From positions 248,001 to 312,000 of the forward strand of contig NZ_PRDM01000002.1 of NCBI RefSeq assembly GCF_015182285.1: a stretch of 64,000 nucleotides of DNA. Direction: 5' to 3'. The notes under the pieces were generated by a model. The model ran no database searches, was not told where the DNA came from, and saw only the letters and a program-made list of their open reading frames with translations. The stretch comes from Flavobacterium hungaricum. GTDB taxonomy: Bacteria > Bacteroidota > Bacteroidia > Flavobacteriales > Flavobacteriaceae. A program made the position numbers and the translations under genes. This document shows, in pieces, positions 26,925 to 35,344 of this stretch (the first letter of the stretch is position 1; each line of letters opens with the position of its first letter).

Positions 26925-29699
26925 TTATCTAAATAAGTTTTTATCGAATACCATTCTAATTGCATCTGCATGACGACGTTTTGCACGTGTATAACTTCCA
27001 GATGCAGGCGCAGCATAAGCTTTTAATGAAGCAAGTCTCCACTTGATGAAGTCAAAGTTCATTAACATGAAGCTGTAAGCTCCCATGTTTTTAGGTTCTT
27101 CCTGAGCCCAAACATAATCATCAGCATTTGGATATTTTGCAATGATTTCTTTGATTTGCTCTGCTGGGAAAGGGAATAATTGTTCGATACGAACAACTGC
27201 AACATCATTTCTTCCGTTGTTTTCTCTTTCGGCAACAATATCATAGTAGAATTTACCAGTAACAAAAACTAATGTTTTTACTTTCTTTTTATCTACTGTA
27301 TTATCGTCAATAGTTTCTTGAAAACTTCCAGATGCTAATTCCTCAACTGTTGAAACACATCTTGGGTCACGTAATAAACTTTTTGGAGAGAAAACTACCA
27401 AAGGTTTACGGAAGTTTGTTTTCATTTGTCTTCTCAACAAGTGGAAGAAATTGGCTGGCGTTGTACAATCTGCAACATACATATTTTGTCTTGCACAAAG
27501 TTGTAAATAACGCTCCATTCTTGCAGAAGAGTGCTCAGCTCCTTGACCTTCATATCCGTGAGGCAATAAAAGAACGATACCGTTTTGGTTGTTCCATTTA
27601 TCTTCTCCACAAGAAATATACTGGTCAATCATAATTTGAGCTCCGTTAGAGAAATCTCCAAACTGTGCTTCCCAAATAGTCAATGCTTTTGGATTTGCCA
27701 AAGCATATCCGTAATCAAAACCAAGAACTCCATACTCAGATAAAAGAGAATTGAATACTCCGAATTTTCCTTTTTTGTTTTCGATTCCGTTTAATAAAAT
27801 TACTTCTTCTTCAGAATCTTCTACTTTAACAACGGCATGACGGTGAGAGAATGTACCACGCTCGACGTCCTGACCAGAAATACGAACATCAAAACCTTCA
27901 GTTAAAAGAGAACCGTAAGCTAATGCCTCTGCAGTTCCCCAATCCAAAGTGTTATTGTCATAACCGGCTTTTCTGTCCGATACAATTTTAGTGATTTTAC
28001 TGATGAATTTCTTATCAGCAGGTAAAGTAGAAATCGTGTTGATAATAGAATCTAATCCTTTTTTATCAAAAGTCGTATCTACTTTTTGAAGCATTTGCGT
28101 ATCAGTAACCTGAACAAATCCTTCCCACTCATTTTTCATGAATGGAGTAATGATTGTTAAATCTTTTTTACGAGAAGCTTCTAAGTTTTCTTCAAGTGCA
28201 GATTTATATTGTTTTTCTAAAGCATTTACATAGGATGCATCAATTACGCCGTCAGTAAGTAATTTTTCAGCATAAATATCTCTTGGGTTCTTATGTTTTG
28301 CAATGATTTTGTATAAAACTGGTTGTGTAAAACGAGGTTCGTCACCTTCGTTATGACCGTATTTTCTATATCCTAAAAGATCAATAAATACGTCACGTCC
28401 AAATTGCATTCTGTAGTCTAATGCAAAAGATACAGCGTGTACAACAGCTTCAGCATCATCAGCATTTACGTGTAGTACTGGTGAAAGGGTTACTTTGGCA
28501 ACGTCTGTACAATAAGTTGACGAACGCGCATCTAAGTAGTTTGTTGTAAAACCAACTTGGTTATTGATTACAATATGGATAGTCCCGCCTGTTTTGTAAC
28601 CGTCAAGCTGTGCCATCTGAATGATTTCGTATAAGATACCTTGTCCTGCAATTGCAGCATCTCCGTGAACGGCGATAGGTAATACTTTTGAAAAATCTTC
28701 TGGGAAATATTTATCTTGTTTTGCTCTGGTAATACCTTCAATAACAGCTCCAACAGTTTCTAAGTGAGAAGGGTTTGGTGCTAAATTGATATTGATGCTT
28801 TTTCCAGTTCTTGTTTTTTTGTCAGCAGTAAGCCCTAAGTGGTATTTTACGTCACCATCAAAATATTCCTGATCGTAATCTTTACCGTCGAACTCACCAA
28901 AAATGTCCTGAGTCGATTTTCCGAAGATGTTTGCCAAAACGTTCAAACGGCCGCGGTGTGCCATTCCCATTACGAATTGTTCAACGCCTTTTTCGGCAGC
29001 CTGCTCGATTAAAGCATCAAGAGCCGGGATAATAGATTCACCACCTTCTAATGAGAAACGTTTTTGACCCACATATTTAGTATGAAGGAAGTTTTCAAAA
29101 GATACTGCTTCGTTAAGTTTATTTAGGATTGTTTTCTTTTCTTCTGTAGAAAAATTTGGCTGGTTGTTATCAACAGCTAATTTGTCCTGAATCCATTTTA
29201 CAACGCCAGGATTTCTAATATACATGTACTCAATCCCGATATGCTGGCAGTAAATCGCTTTAAGACGGTTTACAATATCCTGCAATGAAGAAGGAGCCAT
29301 TCCGATGGTTTGTGCAGCATCAAATACAGTAGAAAGATCTGCTGTAGATAATCCGAAATTTTCTATATCCAAAGTTGGAGAAGAAGTTCTACGGTCACGA
29401 ACAGGGTTTGTTTTCGTGAATAAATGCCCGCGCGTACGGTATCCGTCAATTAATTTTAGAACGTTGAATTCTTTTTTTAGTTTTTCTGAAACCTGACTGT
29501 AATCTGTGTTGTCGCTAGTTACATACTCAACGATAGTTTGCACAGGATTCTCGTCGTTATAAGTAGTTTGTCCAAAGTCAAAACCTTGAAAGAAACTTCT
29601 CCAGCTAGGCTCAACGCTGTCTGGGTTTACTAAATATTGATCGTATAATTGTGCAAAAAACTCGGTATGCGCTGCGTTTAAAAATGAAAACCTATCCAT
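26925..29699 (-). CDS. sucA: 2-oxoglutarate dehydrogenase E1 component
   Basis: 924 residues from the ATG at 29699 (MDRFSFLNAAHTEFFAQLYD), the standard N-terminus for subunit docking; the frame upstream of it lacks an ATG. Thiamine-diphosphate enzyme: GMAHRGRLNVLANIFGK (about 247-263), the ThDP/Mg block HGDAAIAGQG...NNQVGFTT (about 350-390), and the transketolase-like pyrimidine domain with FSHRHAVV and LPHGYEGQGAEHSSAR. With sucB it converts 2-oxoglutarate to succinyl-CoA. A -7-like TACTTTTG stands at 29743-29736; the start of the divergent outer-membrane gene is 116 bases away. Confidence 0.96.
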   Translation of the reverse strand: MDRFSFLNAAHTEFFAQLYDQYLVNPDSVEPSWRSFFQGFDFGQTTYNDENPVQTIVEYVTSDNTDYSQVSEKLKKEFNVLKLIDGYRTRGHLFTKTNPVRDRRTSSPTLDIENFGLSTADLSTVFDAAQTIGMAPSSLQDIVNRLKAIYCQHIGIEYMYIRNPGVVKWIQDKLAVDNNQPNFSTEEKKTILNKLNEAVSFENFLHTKYVGQKRFSLEGGESIIPALDALIEQAAEKGVEQFVMGMAHRGRLNVLANIFGKSTQDIFGEFDGKDYDQEYFDGDVKYHLGLTADKKTRTGKSININLAPNPSHLETVGAVIEGITRAKQDKYFPEDFSKVLPIAVHGDAAIAGQGILYEIIQMAQLDGYKTGGTIHIVINNQVGFTTNYLDARSSTYCTDVAKVTLSPVLHVNADDAEAVVHAVSFALDYRMQFGRDVFIDLLGYRKYGHNEGDEPRFTQPVLYKIIAKHKNPRDIYAEKLLTDGVIDASYVNALEKQYKSALEENLEASRKKDLTIITPFMKNEWEGFVQVTDTQMLQKVDTTFDKKGLDSIINTISTLPADKKFISKITKIVSDRKAGYDNNTLDWGTAEALAYGSLLTEGFDVRISGQDVERGTFSHRHAVVKVEDSEEEVILLNGIENKKGKFGVFNSLLSEYGVLGFDYGYALANPKALTIWEAQFGDFSNGAQIMIDQYISCGEDKWNNQNGIVLLLPHGYEGQGAEHSSARMERYLQLCARQNMYVADCTTPANFFHLLRRQMKTNFRKPLVVFSPKSLLRDPRCVSTVEELASGSFQETIDDNTVDKKKVKTLVFVTGKFYYDIVAERENNGRNDVAVVRIEQLFPFPAEQIKEIIAKYPNADDYVWAQEEPKNMGAYSFMLMNFDFIKWRLASLKAYAAPASGSYTRAKRRHADAIRMVFDKNLFR

Positions 29700-29815
29700 A
29701 ATATGAGTGAATATACTTTTTGTTATATAGAAAGGCAAAAGTACAACAATCACACTTATTTAAATCTTTTTTTTACGTACTTTTACGTAAAAATTTGTTA
29801 AAATAAACGTTAACT

Positions 29816-30367
29816 ATGAATAAAATTCAATTTTCAATCGATTGCAAATATTTATTTGTGATTTTGACAGCCTTATTCTCTAGTTATTCTATTGCTCAAC
29901 AAAAATATGTTATTGATAACAGTAATCATTTCTGGGAAAAAGTACAATTTGGCGGCGGGTTAGGTTTAGGAATTGGTTCTGGTTATACCGATATTTCTAT
30001 AATGCCAAGCGCCATTTACAACGTAAACCAAATTGTTGCTGTTGGTGTTGGTTTACAATTTGGTTACTTAAACTCAAGAAATTACTATGAATCATATGTT
30101 TACGGAGGGAGTTTAATTACGCTTGTAAATCCGATTCCCGAACTTCAATTGTCTGCAGAGTTAGAGCAGGTAAGAGTGGATACGAGATATGACTCTAATA
30201 TTAACAGACCTGCTTTTTCTGATAGTTATTGGAATACTGCATTATACCTTGGGGCAGGTTACAGGACTGGAAATGTAACTATCGGTGCACGTTACGATGT
30301 TTTGTATGATCCAGACAGAAGCCTTTACGGATCTGGATTTATGCCTTTTGTGAGGGTTTATTTTTAG
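29816..30367 (+). CDS. Small outer-membrane beta-barrel protein
   Basis: 183 residues with a signal peptide (cleavage near YSIAQ). The rest alternates short amphipathic strands and turns (FGGGLGLGIGSGYTDISIMPSAIY, VGVGLQFGYLN, LYLGAGYRTGNVTIGARYDVLY) and ends in aromatic FVRVYF, typical of an 8-stranded outer-membrane barrel. Divergent from sucA. As I recall, relatives have been labelled 'alpha-ketoglutarate decarboxylase', probably because of this neighbour; nothing in the sequence supports an enzyme. Confidence 0.65.
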   Translation: MNKIQFSIDCKYLFVILTALFSSYSIAQQKYVIDNSNHFWEKVQFGGGLGLGIGSGYTDISIMPSAIYNVNQIVAVGVGLQFGYLNSRNYYESYVYGGSLITLVNPIPELQLSAELEQVRVDTRYDSNINRPAFSDSYWNTALYLGAGYRTGNVTIGARYDVLYDPDRSLYGSGFMPFVRVYF

Positions 30368-30371
30368 AGTT

Positions 30372-30403
30372 GCTAAGGGGCTAAGATGCTGAAATTCTAA
30401 GTT
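30372..30403. repeat. 8-base repeat array (GCTAAGnn), copy 1
   Basis: Four steps of eight: GCTAAGGG, GCTAAGAT, GCTGAAAT, TCTAAGTT, directly after the stop of the preceding gene. It is the inverted counterpart of the array at 30978-31011. Confidence 0.6.
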
Positions 30404-30419
30404 TTTTAAATACAGAAAT

Positions 30420-30983
30420 TTGAAAAGATATATTTTTATAATTATTTCAATTGTTGCTTTAAGCTGTAATAATTCGAATAAATCAAATATTGAAAATAAA
30501 AAGGTTGTAAAAAAGGAATTACGACCTTTTTTTGATTCTGATGAAATTGATCATTATTATTTGAATTTTTCTGAGGATGATTTTGCTAAAATCCTTATGA
30601 AAGATAATAATACTAAAAAGGAAAAGGAATTTTTTAAAATTTATGTAAGTACTTTTCCTGATACAATTCCGCAAGAAAATTTCGAGAAGATTCTATTAAA
30701 TCATAACTACAAAAAATCTGATTTATCACTTAAACAGCAAAAAGGGATTGAAAATGTGTTTAGTGAAAAAGATTCATTACAAACTATTTTTGCTGGCTGT
30801 GCTGCAGAATACAGGGATATTTTTATTTTTAAAAAGAAAGAAAAAACAGTTGGTATAGCAAAAATTTGTTTTAAATGCGGTCGTACGCAAATTACAGGAA
30901 GTAAATTAGATGTTAGTGGATTTGGACTTTGGTCTGAATTTGCTAAGTTGAAAAGTATTATTAGACCTAACGAAAAACCTTAG
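30420..30983 (+). CDS. Putative lipoprotein of unknown function
   Basis: 187 residues. The signal MKRYIFIIISIVALSC has a lipobox with Cys16, so it is probably an outer-membrane or periplasmic lipoprotein. It starts with TTG; no ATG upstream gives the signal peptide. The mature part has a charged linker and an alpha/beta region containing GCAAEYRDIFIFKKKEKTVGIAKICFKCG, with paired cysteines that could bind a metal or form disulfides. I do not recognise the family. It is bracketed by two opposite 8-base repeat arrays, the second overlapping its stop codon. Confidence 0.6.
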   Translation: MKRYIFIIISIVALSCNNSNKSNIENKKVVKKELRPFFDSDEIDHYYLNFSEDDFAKILMKDNNTKKEKEFFKIYVSTFPDTIPQENFEKILLNHNYKKSDLSLKQQKGIENVFSEKDSLQTIFAGCAAEYRDIFIFKKKEKTVGIAKICFKCGRTQITGSKLDVSGFGLWSEFAKLKSIIRPNEKP

Positions 30984-31011
30984 TGCCTCAGAACCTTAGC
31001 ATCTCAGTACC
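30978..31011. repeat. 8-base repeat array (CCTTAGnn), copy 2
   Basis: CCTTAGTG, CCTCAGAA, CCTTAGCA, TCTCAGTA: four units in the opposite orientation to 30372-30403. It overlaps the stop of the lipoprotein gene and precedes the end of the convergent gene by a few bases. Confidence 0.6.
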
Positions 31012-31015
31012 TTTT

Positions 31016-31369
31016 TTATCTATAATAATTCCGAAACCAAACTTTCTGCCATTCTCTTTTTAAAATCAAAAAAGCGACTTGCTCGGCAAGAATTACCAAA
31101 TCGGAGCCGTCCAGGCTTTTGATTTCATTTTCTGGAACATCAATTATATAAAGAAGATTCAAGTACTCAGCAAATTTGTATTGAATCATTCGATATATTT
31201 TTTCGTGCAGCTGCATTTTTAATTCGTCTGGCGAAATACTTAACGGAAAATCAATTCCTTCATTAGCCAAATTAAAATCCTTGTTTATCTGCTCAATAAG
31301 ATTTAGGTATAAAGTCTGTGCTTGAGCTTGCTCTAGTAAAGATTCTGTATTTATTGGCGCTACAAACAT
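31016..31369 (-). CDS. Conserved protein of unknown function
   Basis: 117 residues, acidic N-terminal half and mostly helical; no signal peptide or membrane helix. Begins MFVAPINTESLLEQAQAQTLY and ends KREWQKVWFRNYYR. I know of no named domain. It lies downstream of the polyprenyl synthetase on the same strand with a 75-base repeat-bearing gap, so the two may share a transcript. Confidence 0.55.
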   Translation of the reverse strand: MFVAPINTESLLEQAQAQTLYLNLIEQINKDFNLANEGIDFPLSISPDELKMQLHEKIYRMIQYKFAEYLNLLYIIDVPENEIKSLDGSDLVILAEQVAFLILKREWQKVWFRNYYR

Positions 31370-31372
31370 ATT

Positions 31373-31410
31373 TATTTTAGATTTTAGATTGCTGATTATG
31401 ATTGTAGATT
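31373..31410. repeat. AGATTTT-type repeats before the unknown gene
   Basis: TTTTAGATTTTAGATTGC... and GATTGTAGATTTTT, the same 7-base type as in the nuo operon spacers. Confidence 0.5.
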
Positions 31411-31444
31411 TTTTTTACTCAAAACTGACATTTAAAACGGATTA

Positions 31445-32419
31445 CTAAACCTTACGTCCCATTAAATTTTCGCCAAAAGTTCTTAAAACTTTTTTCTTCT
31501 CAGCGCTGATTTCCATTTTTTCTAAAGTTTCGAATGCTTTTAATGTATACATTTCGATAGCTTCCTGCGTTGCTTTTGAAGCGCCAGATTCGTTAAAAAT
31601 TGTTTTTGCAGTTTCGATTTTAGTTGTATTATCCTCTAACTGTAACGTAAATAACTGCTCTAATGCCGATGCTTTTTCGCTTGACGAAAATTCTAATGCT
31701 TTTAGATATAAATAGGTTTTTTTGTTCTCAATAATGTCGCCTCCAACTTGTTTTCCAAAGGTTTCAGGATCTCCAAACGCATCTAAATAGTCATCTTGAA
31801 GCTGAAAAGCTAAGCCTAAATTAAGACCGAAATCGTAGATTAAATCAGCTTCATTTTCTGAAGTTTCGGCTACAATTGCCCCCATTTTCATCGCTGCAGC
31901 AACCAAAACGGCTGTTTTGTACTCGATCATTTTTAGGTATTCGGGAATCGTTACATCTTTTCGGGTTTCAAAATCAACGTCCCATTGCTGTCCTTCGCAT
32001 ACTTCAAGAGCGGTTTTGCTGAATAATTTTGCAAGATTTCTAAAAACATTTGGCTCGTATTGCTCAAAATACTGATAAGCCAGAATCAGCATCGCATCAC
32101 CAGAAAGAATTCCGGTATTCAGATTCCATTTTTCGTGTACCGTAACTTGTCCTCTTCGCAAAGGAGCGTCGTCCATTATGTCGTCGTGTACCAAAGAAAA
32201 ATTATGAAAAACCTCTACAGCCATCGCAGCCGGCAATGCTTTTGTATAGTCGGCATCAAAAACTTCAGCAGCCATTAATGTTAAGACTGGTCGAATGCGC
32301 TTTCCTCCAAGACCTAAAATATATTCTATCGGTTCGTAAAGATTAGAAGGTTCTTTGTGAATGTTTTGATTTTGTAAATATTGTATAAAAAAATCTTGGT
32401 ACTGACTAATATCGTGCAT
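31445..32419 (-). CDS. Polyprenyl diphosphate synthase
   Basis: 324 residues from the ATG at 32419 (MHDISQYQDFFIQ); the longer frame starts at a TTG. Trans-prenyltransferase that elongates isoprenoid diphosphates with IPP. Both Mg-binding Asp-rich motifs are present: VHDDIMDDAPLRRG (first, about 85-98) and LQDDYLDAFGD (second, about 215-225), with GGKRIRPVL for the IPP site. Residues before the first motif (VEVFHNFSLVHDD) do not by themselves fix the chain length; it may make farnesyl, geranylgeranyl or longer products for quinone side chains. Confidence 0.9.
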   Translation of the reverse strand: MHDISQYQDFFIQYLQNQNIHKEPSNLYEPIEYILGLGGKRIRPVLTLMAAEVFDADYTKALPAAMAVEVFHNFSLVHDDIMDDAPLRRGQVTVHEKWNLNTGILSGDAMLILAYQYFEQYEPNVFRNLAKLFSKTALEVCEGQQWDVDFETRKDVTIPEYLKMIEYKTAVLVAAAMKMGAIVAETSENEADLIYDFGLNLGLAFQLQDDYLDAFGDPETFGKQVGGDIIENKKTYLYLKALEFSSSEKASALEQLFTLQLEDNTTKIETAKTIFNESGASKATQEAIEMYTLKAFETLEKMEISAEKKKVLRTFGENLMGRKV

Positions 32420-32566
32420 AAAGTGAAAATCTGATTTACGAGGCTCAAAGATACAATTCAAATATGAATTATCTTATGATGAATGTATTAAAAACGTAAT
32501 AACGCCTAAAGATCGAGGCTAACCTTTCTAATTTCTAATATGTTAATTTTTTTTTAGAAAAAACTC

Positions 32567-32594
32567 GGAAACTTTTTTGGTATTCTCAGTTTCC
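32567..32594. promoter_or_regulatory. Putative TetR operator O1 (GGAAACT-N14-AGTTTCC)
   Basis: Perfect 7-bp arms at 32567-32573 and 32588-32594, with 14 bases between. It covers the -33 region and ends 4 bases before the -7 box of yceI, so a bound repressor would block the polymerase. The same repeat with the same spacing occurs at 32618 and 33258. Confidence 0.75.
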
Positions 32595-32606
32595 TGTTTA
32601 TATTTG
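32577..32606 (+). promoter_or_regulatory. Predicted promoter of the yceI-like gene
   Basis: TTG at 32577-32579, 19 bases, TATATTTG at 32599-32606: a full match to the Bacteroidota pattern. The leader is about 75 bases and contains a second copy of the operator. Confidence 0.7.
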
Positions 32607-32617
32607 CATCGTCAAAT

Positions 32618-32645
32618 GGAAACTAAGAACACTTTAAAAGTTTCC
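32618..32645. promoter_or_regulatory. Putative TetR operator O2
   Basis: GGAAACT (32618-32624), 14 bases, AGTTTCC (32639-32645); the outer bases extend it to an ATGGAAACT/AGTTTCCAT 9-bp inverted repeat. It lies in the leader of yceI, centred 51 bases (about five helix turns) from O1, so two dimers would sit on the same face of the DNA. Confidence 0.7.
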
Positions 32646-32689
32646 ATGGAAAATTTGATGATTTGTAAAATCAATTAAATGAAGTATTT

Positions 32690-33211
32690 ATGAAAACAAA
32701 ATGGACCTTAGATTCTAGCCAGTCAGATGTTTTAATCAAGATGAGACATTCGATAATAGCCTATTTAGGAGGAACTACAAATAAATTTGGTGGTTATGTT
32801 AATATTGAAGATAACGAAATTGAAGATGCTTCGGTTGAGTTCTCTCTGGATATCAATAATAAAAATGACAGTTTCCAGCAAATTGATACACATTTGCAGC
32901 TTCATGATTTTTTTGATGTAAATGAGCATCCTGTCATCAGCTTTAAATCGACATCATTTCAAAAAATAAATAATAATATCAATTTTTTCAAAGGTGATTT
33001 GACCATTAAAGATGTAACCAAAGTTGTAGAATTGGATGCAGAATTTATTGGTGTTCACGATTACAATGGAGAAAAGAAAGTTGCTTTTGAAATAAAAGGA
33101 GATATTAAACGCCAAGATTTTGGATTAGATTATAATTCTTTTAATCATAGTGGAGGTTTGGCTCTTGGAAAAGATATTAAGCTTATTGCAAATCTGGAAT
33201 TTAGCATATAA
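32690..33211 (+). CDS. YceI family lipocalin-like protein
   Basis: 173 residues. YceI-type lipid-binding barrel: WTLDSSQSDVLIKMRHSIIAYLGG, then EDASVEFSLDINN, DVNEHPVISFKSTSF and LTIKDVTKVVELDAEF are the usual blocks. YceI relatives bind polyisoprenoid or fatty-amide ligands. Unlike many relatives it has no signal peptide, so this one should stay in the cytoplasm. Two copies of the putative TetR operator stand in front of it, which links it to the efflux operon downstream. Confidence 0.88.
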   Translation: MKTKWTLDSSQSDVLIKMRHSIIAYLGGTTNKFGGYVNIEDNEIEDASVEFSLDINNKNDSFQQIDTHLQLHDFFDVNEHPVISFKSTSFQKINNNINFFKGDLTIKDVTKVVELDAEFIGVHDYNGEKKVAFEIKGDIKRQDFGLDYNSFNHSGGLALGKDIKLIANLEFSI

Positions 33212-33257
33212 ATCTTACCGAAAGAATAAATTAATGTAAAATTATTACAAATAAATC

Positions 33258-33297
33258 GGAAACTATTTTTTTGATTTTAGTTTCCAAAGTATATTTG
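33258..33297 (+). promoter_or_regulatory. Promoter and putative TetR operator O3 of the tetR-efflux operon
   Basis: GGAAACT (33258-33264), 14 bases, AGTTTCC (33279-33285), 4 bases, then the -7 box TATATTTG (33290-33297). The spacing operator to -7 box is the same as at yceI. The -33 region is a T run without an exact TTG at the best distance. tetR starts at 33320. Confidence 0.72.
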
Positions 33298-33319
33298 TAA
33301 TACAATTGGAGAATTTAAC

Positions 33320-33919
33320 ATGAAAGAGAAAATAATTTCAAAAGCAAGCGAGTTGTTTTTAAAGCTTGGTTTTAAGAGTGTTACAATGGATGATATTGCA
33401 GGTGAAATGTGTATATCCAAAAAAACGATTTACAAATATTTCTGTAATAAAGAAGTTTTGATTGAAGAAAGTACTTCAATGGTTCATAAGCAAGTTCACG
33501 AAATTATGGATACTATAGTTGCTAAAAATTATAATGCCATTCATGAGAATTTCGAAATTAGAGAGATGTTTCGAGATATGTTTAAAAACAATACTGATAC
33601 TTCTCCAATTTATCAATTAAAGAAACATTATCCAGAAATCTATCAAAATATTTTGTCATACGAAATTGATCAGTGTACACAATGTTTTAAAGAAAATATA
33701 GAAAAAGGTATTCGAGAAGGGTTATATCGTCCAGAATTAGATGTAGACATTTATGTAAAGTTTTATTACACGCTGATTTTTCATATTAATGAAAATACAG
33801 TTTCTGAAAGTGAAGCTCAAAAAATAGAATTAGAAGCATTAGAATATCATACTCGTGCAATGGCCACGGAGGCAGGAGTACAGGAATTAGAAAAACAGCT
33901 AAAAAGAATTATCAATTAA
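33320..33919 (+). CDS. TetR/AcrR family regulator
   Basis: 199 residues. The N-terminal helix-turn-helix is standard (VTMDDIAGEMCISKKTIYKYFCNKEVL, about 21-47); the C-terminal part is a helical ligand domain without recognisable ligand. First gene of a tetR-tolC-hlyD-RND operon, so it is most likely the local repressor acting on the inverted repeats upstream of itself and of yceI. Ligand-induced release would turn on both the pump and YceI. Confidence 0.9.
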   Translation: MKEKIISKASELFLKLGFKSVTMDDIAGEMCISKKTIYKYFCNKEVLIEESTSMVHKQVHEIMDTIVAKNYNAIHENFEIREMFRDMFKNNTDTSPIYQLKKHYPEIYQNILSYEIDQCTQCFKENIEKGIREGLYRPELDVDIYVKFYYTLIFHINENTVSESEAQKIELEALEYHTRAMATEAGVQELEKQLKRIIN

Positions 33920-34003
33920 TCATCAATCCAAAATTAATCGTCATTCGTTTACGTGGAGTAATGGCGAACTATCTCAAAATTTAAAATAAATATTTAACTA
34001 CTT

Positions 34004-35335
34004 ATGAAAAGAATCTTTCTTATATGTTTGTTTACAATAGGCTTATCGGCCGGTGCGCAGACAACTTTAACCTTGAAAGACGCAGTTACATATGCGCTTC
34101 AAAATAAAGCTGATGCAAAAAAGGCAAAGCTTGAGGTTGAAAACAGCGAGTATAAAATTCAGGAAGTGCGCTCTAGAGCATTACCTCAAATTTCTGCCAA
34201 CGGAAATCTAACCTATAATCCAATTATCCAGACTACAGTTATTGACGGAGCAGGATTCGGTCAGCCGGGAACAACGATTCAGGCAGCATTTGGTCAAAAA
34301 TGGACCTCAACTGCAGGACTTTCTTTAACGCAGGCAATCTTTGACCAATCTGTTTTTACGGGATTAAGAGCGGCAAGATCTACTCGTGAGTTTTATCAGA
34401 TAAACGATCAATTAACAGAAGAACAAGTTATTGAAAGAGTTGCAAATAACTATTATTCTGTTTATGTACAACAAGAAAGATTGGCTTTGTTGGACAGTAA
34501 CTATGTTAATACAACAAAAGTTCGTGACATCGTTAAAGGACAGTTTGATAATGGTTTGGCCAAAAAAATCGACTTAGATCGTATTGTGGTAAAAATGTCC
34601 AATATTGATACAGAACGCCAGCAGATTAAAAATCAAATTGCTCTGCAGGAAAATGCTTTGAAGTTTTATATGGGAATGCCTATTGAAACTCAAATCGTAT
34701 TACCAAAAGAAGAATTTGAGGTTGTCCCAGCTGCATTGACAGAAGAACCAAATATCGAAAACAGAACAGAATATCTGCTTTTAAAGAAACAAGAAGAGCT
34801 TTTAGTTTTCAATAAAAAAGCAGTTCAGGCAGGATATTATCCAACACTTTCTTTAACTGCAGGTTACAATTACATTGGGCAGGGACCGGAATTTCCTTGG
34901 TTTGCAAAACCAGACAAAGGTGTTTATTGGTCAGATTTCTCTTCTATCGGATTAAATCTACATGTACCAATCTTTACAGGGTTCGGAACTCGTGCTAAAG
35001 TGAGACAGGCAGATGTACAAATTAGATCGCTTCAAGAAGACATCAAAGACACAAAACTGTCTCTTGATCTGGATTACAGAAACGCTATAACTCAGATCAA
35101 CAATAATCTTGTAACGATCGAGAATCAAAAAGAAAACATGCGTTTGGCAACTGAAATTCTAAGCAATACCAAAAACAATTATCTTCAAGGATTAGCTTCT
35201 CTAACCGATTTGCTTGACGCTGAAAATGCATCACTTGAAGCTCAAAATAACTATACCAGAGCAGTCTTAAATTATAAAATTGCCGAAATATCTCTAATTA
35301 AATCAAAAGGCGAACTAAAATCTCTTACTAAATAA
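34004..35335 (+). CDS. TolC-family outer-membrane efflux protein
   Basis: 443 residues with a signal peptide (cleavage near LSAGAQ). Two repeats of the outer-membrane efflux family, with long coiled-coil helices (LTLKDAVTYALQNKADAKKAKLEVENSEY; ENMRLATEILSNTKNNYLQGLASLTDLLDAEN) and a strand region in each half. It forms the trimeric exit duct of the tripartite pump. Lies 84 bases after tetR and 9 bases before the adaptor. Confidence 0.93.
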   Translation: MKRIFLICLFTIGLSAGAQTTLTLKDAVTYALQNKADAKKAKLEVENSEYKIQEVRSRALPQISANGNLTYNPIIQTTVIDGAGFGQPGTTIQAAFGQKWTSTAGLSLTQAIFDQSVFTGLRAARSTREFYQINDQLTEEQVIERVANNYYSVYVQQERLALLDSNYVNTTKVRDIVKGQFDNGLAKKIDLDRIVVKMSNIDTERQQIKNQIALQENALKFYMGMPIETQIVLPKEEFEVVPAALTEEPNIENRTEYLLLKKQEELLVFNKKAVQAGYYPTLSLTAGYNYIGQGPEFPWFAKPDKGVYWSDFSSIGLNLHVPIFTGFGTRAKVRQADVQIRSLQEDIKDTKLSLDLDYRNAITQINNNLVTIENQKENMRLATEILSNTKNNYLQGLASLTDLLDAENASLEAQNNYTRAVLNYKIAEISLIKSKGELKSLTK

Positions 35336-35344
35336 CTTATTACA

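Noticed and set aside
29816..30367. Enzymatic label (2-oxoglutarate decarboxylase) for the small protein beside sucA
   Set aside because: The sequence is a signal peptide plus beta-barrel strands, with no thiamine-diphosphate motif.
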